5,548 bases of DNA, from contig JALRLN010000093.1 in NCBI GenBank assembly GCA_023254445.1, positions 1 through 5,548 of the forward strand, read 5' to 3'. Shown in pieces: positions 1-5,548 of the stretch (positions are counted from its first letter, which is position 1; each line of letters opens with the position of its first letter). The notes beneath the pieces are model-generated. The model did no database searches and was not told the DNA's origin. It worked only from the letters and a program-made list of their open reading frames with translations. Position numbers and translations under genes: made by a program. Source of the DNA: Candidatus Poseidoniaceae archaeon (GTDB taxonomy: Archaea; Thermoplasmatota; Poseidoniia; Poseidoniales; Poseidoniaceae).

Positions 1-3000
1 CCGTTCCACGACACCTCGCCAATCCTCAGGTCCGGACCCTCGCTGCTGAGCGTCGTCGTGAACCATGGGTCGAGGGCGGTCAGCGCGGTGTCGCCCACGA
101 GGGTGCGTCCAGCATCGTCCATGCCCGACGCCCAGCAGGACAGGGCCGCTTCAGGGTCGAGTGAGGTGGCGTCACCAAACGAGGACATGTCGAAGGTCGC
201 TGTGAACAGGACGAGGTCCTGCAGGGTGCCGGTCGGCAGGACATCAACGGTTGCCTCAGGCCACGATTGCTGCGTGGACGACACGCGGCACGTCACCGTC
301 AGCGGTCCTGTCCATGCGTTGTCTTCCTCGATGTTGATGCCGACCTGCACGCGGTCGAGGTGGTAGCGGGACCAACGAAGGTCGCCATCGATGGGTACGA
401 GTCGTGGAGCATCCTGGTCGACGGGCACCTCGGGGAGGTCGAAGGCGTGGAGCAAGGCGGTGTCTTGCGGGTCCCATACCTCGATGCGGGCCGCCTGAAG
501 CAACCCCCCCGCCAAGGGAGAAGGGACCACGACCTGCAGCGCACCGTCGGTGACGATGGTGGTGATACCACCGTCCCAGCGTGACGCTCCAACCTGGCCG
601 AACCATGCGACCCGGACAGGTCCGTTGTAGGGTGCTTCGCTGATGCTGTGGATGAGGGTCGCGTTGAGGAGCAGGTCCTCGCCGACCGAGATTGGATGCT
701 CACCGTCCACGGGGCCCGTCACGTCTCCGGCGCTATCGATCAAGGCCACGTTCGTGAAGTCAATCGCGCGCGCGCTGACCCACGCCCCTTGTTCGGACCA
801 TGTCGAGGTCCCGTCCGCGTCCCTTGCGTGCACACGGACGAGCCCTTGGACCAAACCGTCGGGGACCAAGGCCCACGTCGGAACGAGTTCGAACTCCACA
901 ACGAGGGTCCCGTCCATCACGGAGGCCGTACAGGACGGTCCGGCGCGGGTCCGCGCGTCGAGGTTCTGGCATTGTTCTGTGGCCACGTCCCAGCGAAGAC
1001 CGAGGCCGGCATCTCCTCCGAGGTCGATGCGCACCTCGATGAGGTCCTCGAGTCCGTTCCCGTCGCTGACCTCCACGGACCAGCGGAGCGGACGTTCGGG
1101 TTCCAGCAAGCGGCTTCCTGCCGCGCTCGGGTCCACGGCATCGACGGTGGCGACCCGCGGGATGCGCGTGCTCCATTCGAGGTGGCCAACGTCGCTGAGG
1201 GCCGTTGGGATCGAGAGGCCCGCAAGGTCGTTGCCCATCACCAGGACCAAGGCCCGGCCGTGGTCGGGGTTCATGCTGTCGTCGACAGTGGTGTTCACCG
1301 ACCAGAGGGTTCCCGTCGACGACCATGCCACCTCCGCTTCGCGGTATTCGGTCATCGAGGCAACCCCGTCGGGCACGCTTCCGTCGCTTCCATCGTCCAG
1401 CCCTTCGACCCAGACGAGGAGGGTGACCGCCGTCGGGTCGAAACCGCCAACTTCCGCGAAACTCAAGACGACGTTTCGAGCCGGATCGAGGTTGGTGTAG
1501 GCACCGTTGGCAGGCGAGGTTGAGATGAGGCTCGGCACCTGCGCATCAAGCACGAACTCGACGGTATCCACGGGTTGCTCAAGGGAGATGTTGGCCTCGC
1601 TTCGCACCTCGAGGCGGAGCGTGGCTGGTCCCGAGGCGTTGCTTGGCAACATCATCGTGAGCGGCGAGGCAGCGGCCATGTCAACGGTGGTCCATGGTCC
1701 GGTCACGTTGAACCACGATGTTGTGGGGACGATGCTCCCCGCTGTCCGTCCTTCAACGGCAAGGTGGAGGCGGGCTTCGAGGCTGCCGTTGGTCGGCACC
1801 GTGGTACCGACCGGATGACGCACAGCGAGGTCGACTTCGACGGTGCGGTTCGCCGCCACCACGGGGCGTCCCGCTGCGAGGAGGTCGCGACCATCGGCCG
1901 TGACCGAGGCCAGGTCCACCTCGACCCGATCGGACCATGCAACGGTGCCGTCGGCCGGGAAGGCTGCAAACACGAGCTTGCTGTTGTTGTGCACCTCCAA
2001 GTGGTAGGTCGCCTCGGTGAGCGATGGCGCGCCCTGCCCGAGAGCGAGGCTCCACGAGAGCACATGCGGATCTTGGCCCTGGAGGGTTAGCCCGCTTCGT
2101 TCGAGGTCGATCATGTTCAGGTCGTCCTCTTGGGAAGAGAGTTCCCACGTGCCTCCGACCTCCGAGGCAACAATCTGTTGGGTTCGTCCAAATCCTGCAT
2201 CGAGCACGAGGGTCATCGATGTCCACGGCACCGTGAGGTCGAGCCGTGTGGTCAGGTCAAGGTCCGGTCCAAAGGCCTGCCATTGGGTCCTTGGTGCCTG
2301 CTCAAACACCGCTTCGTCCATGCCCCAGGCCACCTCGTCGAGCGTAGGGAGGGTCCAGGTGTCCCCACGTGACGTCACCATCTCGATCCTGAACTGCACC
2401 CATGTGTGCAGGTCTTGAAGTTCCACCAACGTGGGTTCGGCGCCTGCATAGGACGGGAGCGGGATGCTGTGGTTGCCGGGCGCGAAGGTGTAGCCAAGAC
2501 CGCCGGTGCGTGGCATCCAGGTCGCCCCGGGAAGCAGTGCGGACTGTGTTGATGTCCGGTATTGCAGTCCGAGGTCCGTCCCCGAAGGTTCCTGGCCCGC
2601 AAGCCGGACCCAACGGAGGAAGGCTTGACCGTCGGCGGCCGTTCGCAAATCGAAGGCCGGCGACAGCACCACGGCCACATGCTGTGGAGGGCTGATGTAC
2701 CGGTCCATGCCGGTCTGTGGGTTTGGTGCGTTGCCGACCTGCCATCGTCCGTCACCGCCGACGGCGTAGGTGTGGTTGTTGTAGAGCGTGGATGCACGGA
2801 AACTGGCCGACCGTCCCAGGTCGCCCATCTGCCTCCATGCCCCGCTCTCCGGGAGCCAACCGTACGTGTACTGGGTCGCTCCTCCGCTTCCGACGCCTCC
2901 GAGGAGGACGATTTCATCGTGAATCACGTGCACGCTGCTCGCGGCGATGAAGGCACCGATGTCCGTGTGGTTGGACCAGGTCCCCGCAACGGGGTCGTAG

Positions 3001-3881
3001 ACCTCTGTGGTGTTGGTCGGGTTGTAGAGCAGCCCACCCCACGTGGTGGGGGTGGTGAATGCACCTCCAATCACGTACAATTTGCCGTGGTAGGCAGCAA
3101 GCGCCGGGGCGATGCGGGCCGAGGTAAGGTTCGCCAAGGTGGTCCACGAATCGTTGGTCAGGTCGTAGGCCAAGGTGGTGTTGACCCCCTTGACGTTGCC
3201 CGTGCGGTTGACGCCACCGGCCACGTAGACCACACCGTTGTCAACGGCGTACCCCGCCATCCCCACGCGTTTTCCTCCCGGCATGCTGGTTCCCGTGGAC
3301 CATGTGTCCGTGGTCAGGTTGTACCGTTGCACCATGCCTCCGCTGTAGGCTGTTGACGTGCCGGACGAGAACGGGAGGTCGCCGACCATCACGAGTTCGT
3401 CGCCGTGACGTGCGCAACCCGCGTAGGATTGTGTGTTCGGAAGCGGGTCGGCCGCCACCGTCCACGTGGCGTTCGCAATGTCGTAGACTTCGATGAGCGT
3501 GGTCTCCATTTCGTCGTTCCACTGCGAGGGGTTCGGGTCGATGATGCCCCCGATCAGCCAGAGTTCACCCCGCTCCGGGACGGGAAACAGGCAAGCGGAC
3601 GACCGGCTGAACTGTGGTGCCCCTCCAGGTGCGCTCCATGCGAGGTCCGGTCGATGGATGACCACCTCGTTGGCCGCAGCATCCCATCCACCGCCGGTGA
3701 AACTCCACCCCGTGGCGTTGAAGTTCGCCTGCATCGCGCTGGCGGGGAGCGAGGCCGTCGTTGGCTGAAGTGGGATTGTGGAGTCCTCCTCGCCCTCCCT
3801 CAGAGGCGTCGCCCAAGGCGTGAGGCTGCTGCACAGAAGGAGGCCGAGCAGGGCCACGGCCAAGCGCCGCTGCTGCACCAT
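1..3881 (-). CDS. Large exported Kelch-propeller / multi-beta-sandwich surface protein, C-terminus outside window
   Basis: This frame reads without a stop from ATG at 3881 to the left edge: 1293 codons plus two bases, so the C-terminus is missing. An in-frame TAA lies eight codons before the ATG; a GTG at 3896 is the only other start seen. Domains in order: signal peptide (residues 1 to about 24), Kelch blades (about 85-395), a jelly-roll-like segment (about 396-520), then beta-sandwich segments rich in Val, Thr, Trp and Asp. An Ig-like boundary shows near 779-808 (DAQVPSLISTSPANG). There are 19 N-x-S/T sequons and, in the mature part, only six cysteines (97, 156, 971, 984, 1198, 1249). No catalytic motif is visible. 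Kelch propellers generally bind proteins or glycans, so I infer a cell-surface or secreted adhesion or binding protein. A membrane anchor, if any, would lie beyond the edge. The long plus-strand frames across this region are shadows. Confidence 0.93.
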   Translation of the reverse strand, partial: MVQQRRLAVALLGLLLCSSLTPWATPLREGEEDSTIPLQPTTASLPASAMQANFNATGWSFTGGGWDAAANEVVIHRPDLAWSAPGGAPQFSRSSACLFPVPERGELWLIGGIIDPNPSQWNDEMETTLIEVYDIANATWTVAADPLPNTQSYAGCARHGDELVMVGDLPFSSGTSTAYSGGMVQRYNLTTDTWSTGTSMPGGKRVGMAGYAVDNGVVYVAGGVNRTGNVKGVNTTLAYDLTNDSWTTLANLTSARIAPALAAYHGKLYVIGGAFTTPTTWGGLLYNPTNTTEVYDPVAGTWSNHTDIGAFIAASSVHVIHDEIVLLGGVGSGGATQYTYGWLPESGAWRQMGDLGRSASFRASTLYNNHTYAVGGDGRWQVGNAPNPQTGMDRYISPPQHVAVVLSPAFDLRTAADGQAFLRWVRLAGQEPSGTDLGLQYRTSTQSALLPGATWMPRTGGLGYTFAPGNHSIPLPSYAGAEPTLVELQDLHTWVQFRIEMVTSRGDTWTLPTLDEVAWGMDEAVFEQAPRTQWQAFGPDLDLTTRLDLTVPWTSMTLVLDAGFGRTQQIVASEVGGTWELSSQEDDLNMIDLERSGLTLQGQDPHVLSWSLALGQGAPSLTEATYHLEVHNNSKLVFAAFPADGTVAWSDRVEVDLASVTADGRDLLAAGRPVVAANRTVEVDLAVRHPVGTTVPTNGSLEARLHLAVEGRTAGSIVPTTSWFNVTGPWTTVDMAAASPLTMMLPSNASGPATLRLEVRSEANISLEQPVDTVEFVLDAQVPSLISTSPANGAYTNLDPARNVVLSFAEVGGFDPTAVTLLVWVEGLDDGSDGSVPDGVASMTEYREAEVAWSSTGTLWSVNTTVDDSMNPDHGRALVLVMGNDLAGLSIPTALSDVGHLEWSTRIPRVATVDAVDPSAAGSRLLEPERPLRWSVEVSDGNGLEDLIEVRIDLGGDAGLGLRWDVATEQCQNLDARTRAGPSCTASVMDGTLVVEFELVPTWALVPDGLVQGLVRVHARDADGTSTWSEQGAWVSARAIDFTNVALIDSAGDVTGPVDGEHPISVGEDLLLNATLIHSISEAPYNGPVRVAWFGQVGASRWDGGITTIVTDGALQVVVPSPLAGGLLQAARIEVWDPQDTALLHAFDLPEVPVDQDAPRLVPIDGDLRWSRYHLDRVQVGINIEEDNAWTGPLTVTCRVSSTQQSWPEATVDVLPTGTLQDLVLFTATFDMSSFGDATSLDPEAALSCWASGMDDAGRTLVGDTALTALDPWFTTTLSSEGPDLRIGEVSWN
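2322..2696 (-). other. Jelly-roll-like segment after the propeller
   Basis: Residues about 396-520 begin with SPPQHVAVVLSPAFDL and continue with LRWVRL, a GTDLGLQYRTS strand and WVQFRIEMVTS, ending in LPTLDEVAWG. The alternating pattern and the paired start and end strands look like a lectin or carbohydrate-binding jelly roll. No binding-site residues can be assigned by eye, so the fold is an inference. Confidence 0.4.
2697..3629 (-). repeat. Kelch repeats forming a probable six-bladed beta-propeller
   Basis: Residues about 85-395 of the large protein carry repeated Kelch signatures: a Gly-Gly after a hydrophobic strand, then Tyr-Asp, then Trp. Gly pairs are at 111-112 (LWLIGG), 222-223 (VYVAGG), 272-273 (LYVIGG), 328-329 (IVLLGG) and 375-376 (TYAVGG). 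The second blade has VMVGD (164-168) in place of the Gly pair. The Tyr-Asp/Trp halves are VYDIANATW (132-140), RYNLTTDTW (186-194), AYDLTNDSW (238-246) and VYDPVAGTW (294-302). The fifth blade keeps only its Trp (349), and the sixth lacks the closing Tyr-Asp/Trp half. The propeller may be closed by the strand near residues 57-84 (GWSFTGGGW, then EVVIH). The blade count is my reading by eye. Confidence 0.88.
3810..3881 (-). other. Sec-type signal peptide of the Kelch protein
   Basis: The first residues have a short basic n-region (MVQQRR) followed by a hydrophobic core, LAVALLGLLLCSSL (residues 7-20), then a polar stretch with small residues (TPWATP), where cleavage is likely around residue 24. 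This predicts export through Sec. The following residues (GEEDST) are polar and acidic, as expected for the start of a mature exported protein. The cysteine in LLLC lacks the small residue expected just before a lipoprotein cysteine. Confidence 0.8.
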
Positions 3882-3985
3882 GACCCGGTTCCCCACGACC
3901 GTCCCTTAGGCCTTCCCGCACTCTGTCCGAACAGGAGAAAGCACGCACGTTGATGAGGGGTCGCGTCGGTGCGGGGTCGGGTGAG
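3882..3985. promoter_or_regulatory. Divergent intergenic region between the Kelch and HEAT genes
   Basis: Both flanking genes point away from this 104-nt stretch, so it must hold or border both promoters, unless the HEAT gene starts at 3953 or 3950, which leaves 68-71 nt. It is GC-rich and I see no archaeal TATA/BRE or bacterial -35/-10 pair. An AGGAG lies at 3933-3937. GGGGTCG occurs twice (3957-3963 and 3973-3979). CTGT and ACAG (3923-3926 and 3931-3934) form a weak inverted repeat. None of these is convincing as an operator. Confidence 0.45.
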
Positions 3986-5200
3986 ATGTCCGACTACATC
4001 GCGCGTGACCCCCGAACGGGGAAGCCGATCAACGTCGGGGGTGGCCGCAAGGTCGCACGCGTCAAGGCCCGGCCGCGAGGCCACTGGGCTCGCCTCGACC
4101 AGGAACAGGTCCTCGGATTGGCCACGGGCCGGCGTGCCTCCTTCTCGATGATGCAGGACGGCGTCCGGCGGTCCTTCGATCGAAAGGACGGCGTGGAAGC
4201 CTTGGTGCTGGTCAAAGGCCGCCGTGCGCAGGAAGCACACGACGCGCTGACGGAGGCGTGCATGGACGATGACCCCTCAATACGGGTCGCTGCGCTCGGT
4301 GCGATGCCCGAAGTCGCGGAGCAGCGCTCCGGTGAACTGTTCGACCACCTCAGCGTCATGCTCGATGACCCAGACCCCAAGGTGCGAAGCGCTGCCAACC
4401 ACGCCCTTGAGGTCATGACGCCTGTGTTTCCGTCCGGCGTGGAAAACATCCTCGTGAACGCGCTCCGAAGCCGCGATGCGTCCCTCGCGCAGGCCGCGTG
4501 GAAGGGCTTGCGTGCAATGGGCGAAACGTGGCCTGGTGTGGTCTGCGTTCACGTGGACAGTTTGCTCCTCGAGGACGACGTGTCCCTCCGCAGGGACGCT
4601 TCAAAAACGCTGCAAAAGGTGGTGGCCAGTGCCGGTCATGAAGCATGGGACTTGGTCAGTTGGGCCTTGGCCGACGAGGACGTTGAGGTGCGACGAAACG
4701 CTGCGGCCTGCTTGCCGAGGCTGATCAGCCCGGCCCCACGCATGGCCGTCATCTTGGCTGAAAAGACGCTGTACGACGAGGACGGACGCGTCCGCGACAA
4801 GGCCCTTCAGGTGCTGCAGCGCGTCGACCTCGACGCCGGCCGGGCCAAGGGCATCATCGTCGCTGGAACCGCCCACCCCCGTGTCGAGGTCCGGAAAGCC
4901 TGCTTGGAGATGCTCCCACGGTTCATGGGCGAGGACGACCTCCGCGCCTTTGCGATGGACCGGATTCAGCAGGAAGCGAACGAGGAACTTCGAGGCATCT
5001 TGGCCGGCATGGTTGCGGACGTGTCCATCGAGGGCACAGAGGAGCAAAAGAACCGCTTTCTCGCGCCTGCGGAGCCGGTGCCTCAACTTGACCTCGAGGT
5101 GGCGGCAGCCCAGGAGCAGGAACTCGGGCTGCTCGGAAAGCCTGTCCTTGCGGACGATGCCCCCCCATCTGGCGCGCCGGATGATGGCCAACAGCGTTAA
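3986..5200 (+). CDS. HEAT-repeat protein, cytoplasmic, probable protein-interaction scaffold
   Basis: This 404-residue protein has about eight helical HEAT repeats (residues about 85-345) recognised by the D-x-(x)-VR-x-x-A-x-x-x-L pattern. There is no signal peptide or membrane segment. Residues 1-50 are strongly basic (12 Lys/Arg against 4 Asp/Glu) and include RDPRTGKPINVGGGRKVARV. Residues 346-404 are acidic and rich in Pro, Ala and Gln (12 acidic, 4 basic), probably disordered. HEAT solenoids usually bind proteins or nucleic acids rather than catalyse. I infer a scaffold whose basic head could touch nucleic acid; no partner is visible. The start is uncertain: ATG 3986 is chosen because the ordered sequence MSDYIARDPR begins there, but in-frame ATG 3953 and TTG 3950 would add 11 or 12 Gly/Arg-rich residues behind an AGGAG. 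GGTGA at 3980-3984 sits only 1 nt before ATG 3986. Confidence 0.92.
   Translation: MSDYIARDPRTGKPINVGGGRKVARVKARPRGHWARLDQEQVLGLATGRRASFSMMQDGVRRSFDRKDGVEALVLVKGRRAQEAHDALTEACMDDDPSIRVAALGAMPEVAEQRSGELFDHLSVMLDDPDPKVRSAANHALEVMTPVFPSGVENILVNALRSRDASLAQAAWKGLRAMGETWPGVVCVHVDSLLLEDDVSLRRDASKTLQKVVASAGHEAWDLVSWALADEDVEVRRNAAACLPRLISPAPRMAVILAEKTLYDEDGRVRDKALQVLQRVDLDAGRAKGIIVAGTAHPRVEVRKACLEMLPRFMGEDDLRAFAMDRIQQEANEELRGILAGMVADVSIEGTEEQKNRFLAPAEPVPQLDLEVAAAQEQELGLLGKPVLADDAPPSGAPDDGQQR
4238..5020 (+). repeat. HEAT-repeat solenoid, about eight repeats
   Basis: Repeat cores, numbered from the ATG at 3986, are DDDPSIRVAALGAM (94-107), DDPDPKVRSAANHAL (127-141), SRDASLAQAAWKGL (162-175), EDDVSLRRDASKTL (196-209), DEDVEVRRNAAACL (230-243), DEDGRVRDKALQVL (264-277), HPRVEVRKACLEML (297-310) and a weaker QEANEELRGIL (329-339). 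The third repeat replaces the usual Val-Arg with Leu-Ala. Each unit is roughly 30-38 residues, typical of HEAT repeats. Confidence 0.88.
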
Positions 5201-5228
5201 AGATGGGCCATCGGTCGCCAAAGACGTC

Positions 5229-5235
5229 AGGTGAG
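5229..5235 (+). promoter_or_regulatory. Shine-Dalgarno for the 71-residue gene
   Basis: AGGTGAG ends 4 nt before ATG 5240. Its GGTGA core pairs with the UCACC at the 3' end of archaeal and bacterial 16S rRNA. It favours ATG 5240 over the in-frame GTG at 5231, which lies inside this motif. Confidence 0.65.
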
Positions 5236-5239
5236 ACCC

Positions 5240-5455
5240 ATGGAGGATGTCGCATACGACGACAAGGCTGAGCAGTTCGACCGCCTTTGGGACGGCATGA
5301 CCCCCAAGGGCATCAACCGAACCAAGGCGCTGAAGTTCCGTCAATACATCCTTGAACACGTCCGCCAGACCAAACGCCCGCTGACGCGGGACAACGCCCG
5401 AAAGTACTGGATGGGCCAACTCCAGCAGGAGATCAAGGACGCCGAGTCCTTCTGA
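5240..5455 (+). CDS. Small charged helical protein of unknown function
   Basis: I do not recognise this 71-residue protein. It starts MEDVAYDDKAEQFDRLWDGM and ends QQEIKDAESF before TGA. The first 18 residues are acidic; the middle (residues about 21-56, including GINRTKALKFRQYILEH and RPLTRDNARKYW) is basic and looks like two or three amphipathic helices. Overall it has 14 Lys/Arg and 12 Asp/Glu, no cysteine, no signal peptide and no membrane segment, so a soluble cytoplasmic protein is expected. A small nucleic-acid-binding or adaptor protein is possible, but no diagnostic motif supports it. The gene begins 39 nt after the HEAT stop on the same strand, suggesting one transcript. The coding call rests on a well-placed GGTGA, codon use like the HEAT gene, and a plausible folded composition. 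Confidence 0.75.
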   Translation: MEDVAYDDKAEQFDRLWDGMTPKGINRTKALKFRQYILEHVRQTKRPLTRDNARKYWMGQLQQEIKDAESF

Positions 5456-5470
5456 GTCGTGCGAGGGCTG

Positions 5471-5508
5471 CCCCCGTTCCGGCGGCCCGTGAAGCATTGG
5501 AACGGAGG
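5471..5508 (+). promoter_or_regulatory. Inverted repeat overlapping the ribosome binding site of the next gene
   Basis: CCGTTCC (5474-5480) is the exact reverse complement of GGAACGG (5499-5505). Two G-U pairs could extend the stem inward, and after one mismatch two G-C pairs could extend it outward. The right arm includes the first bases of the GGAGG Shine-Dalgarno at 5504-5508. No T-run follows, so it does not look like an intrinsic terminator of the upstream genes, although that remains possible. Confidence 0.4.
5504..5508 (+). promoter_or_regulatory. Shine-Dalgarno for the gene starting at 5517
   Basis: GGAGG ends 8 nt before ATG 5517, a standard spacing. It supports this ATG as a real start although only ten codons follow within the window. 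Confidence 0.55.
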
Positions 5509-5516
5509 CGAGCACC

Positions 5517-5548
5517 ATGTTCACGCAAACCCGATTCACCGCTTGGGG
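5517..5548 (+). CDS. Start of a further plus-strand gene, cut by the window edge
   Basis: An ATG behind GGAGG opens a frame reading MFTQTRFTAW to the edge of the window. Only ten full codons are visible, so no function can be assigned. It lies 61 nt after the small gene on the same strand and may belong to the same transcript or have its own control through the preceding inverted repeat. Confidence 0.5.
   Translation, partial: MFTQTRFTAW

Noticed and set aside
504..510. Run of seven C (also at 5160-5166) as a phase-variation tract
   Set aside because: Both runs are short, the reading frames continue correctly through them, and a seven-base run is unremarkable in GC-rich DNA. They are only possible sites of sequencing error.
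643..1523. Two overlapping plus-strand frames of 285 and 291 codons
   Set aside because: They lie opposite the continuous minus-strand gene, are rich in Arg, Ser, Pro or Gly without a fold pattern, and run in two frames at once, as shadow frames do.
2562..3356. 264-codon plus-strand frame with Val/Gly/His-rich sequence
   Set aside because: It is antisense to the Kelch blades, whose repeated Gly-Gly, Tyr-Asp and Trp signatures show that the minus strand is coding.
3825..3845. Lipoprotein lipobox around LLLC in the signal peptide
   Set aside because: The residue before the cysteine is Leu, not the small residue (Gly, Ala or Ser) required, so the cysteine is more likely part of the hydrophobic core.
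3860..3881. Twin-arginine (Tat) export motif in QQRRLAVAL
   Set aside because: The residues after the Arg pair do not follow the x-Phe-Leu-Lys pattern, and the core is very hydrophobic, as in Sec signals.
3921..3937. CTCTGT/ACAGGAG imperfect inverted repeat as an operator
   Set aside because: Only four contiguous pairs form around a 4-nt spacer, and a bulge is needed to extend it, which is expected by chance.
4601..5539. 312-codon minus-strand open frame antisense to the HEAT gene and the small gene
   Set aside because: It crosses two better-supported plus-strand genes and their spacer, shows no domain pattern, and long antisense frames are expected in GC-rich coding DNA. HEAT motifs and ribosome binding sites support the plus strand.

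Overview
The window is GC-rich, gene-dense DNA holding one very large gene on the minus strand, a divergent plus-strand gene, a small gene 39 nt after it, and the first codons of a fourth gene at the right edge. The coding style suggests a marine planktonic archaeon of the Candidatus Poseidoniia (Marine Group II) type. The clues are a giant exported beta-rich protein with Kelch repeats and many N-glycosylation sequons, a cytoplasmic HEAT-repeat protein, and a GGTGA Shine-Dalgarno that pairs with the archaeal 16S 3' end. This is an inference from style: no rRNA or universal marker is present, and a GC-rich bacterium cannot be excluded.

Layout. Positions 1-3881 (minus) are one uninterrupted reading frame of 1293 complete codons that runs off the left edge without a stop. 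It encodes a signal peptide, a Kelch beta-propeller of about six blades, a jelly-roll-like region, and a long series of beta-sandwich segments. Positions 3882-3985 form a short divergent intergenic region with no recognisable TATA box. Positions 3986-5200 (plus) encode a HEAT-repeat protein with a basic N-terminus and an acidic Pro/Ala/Gln-rich tail. Positions 5240-5455 (plus) encode a 71-residue charged protein that I do not recognise, preceded by a well-placed GGTGA. Positions 5456-5516 are a short spacer with an inverted repeat that overlaps the Shine-Dalgarno of a gene starting at 5517.

How they may relate. The left gene makes a surface or secreted protein, probably for adhesion or glycan/protein binding. 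The two complete right-hand genes lack export signals and are likely co-transcribed cytoplasmic proteins. Nothing in the sequence links the two divergent units functionally. I see no mobile element, CRISPR array, tRNA, rRNA, toxin-antitoxin pair or recognisable defence system, so I cannot claim a new system here. The more unusual items are the architecture of the large protein, the unassigned 71-residue protein, and the hairpin over the last ribosome binding site.
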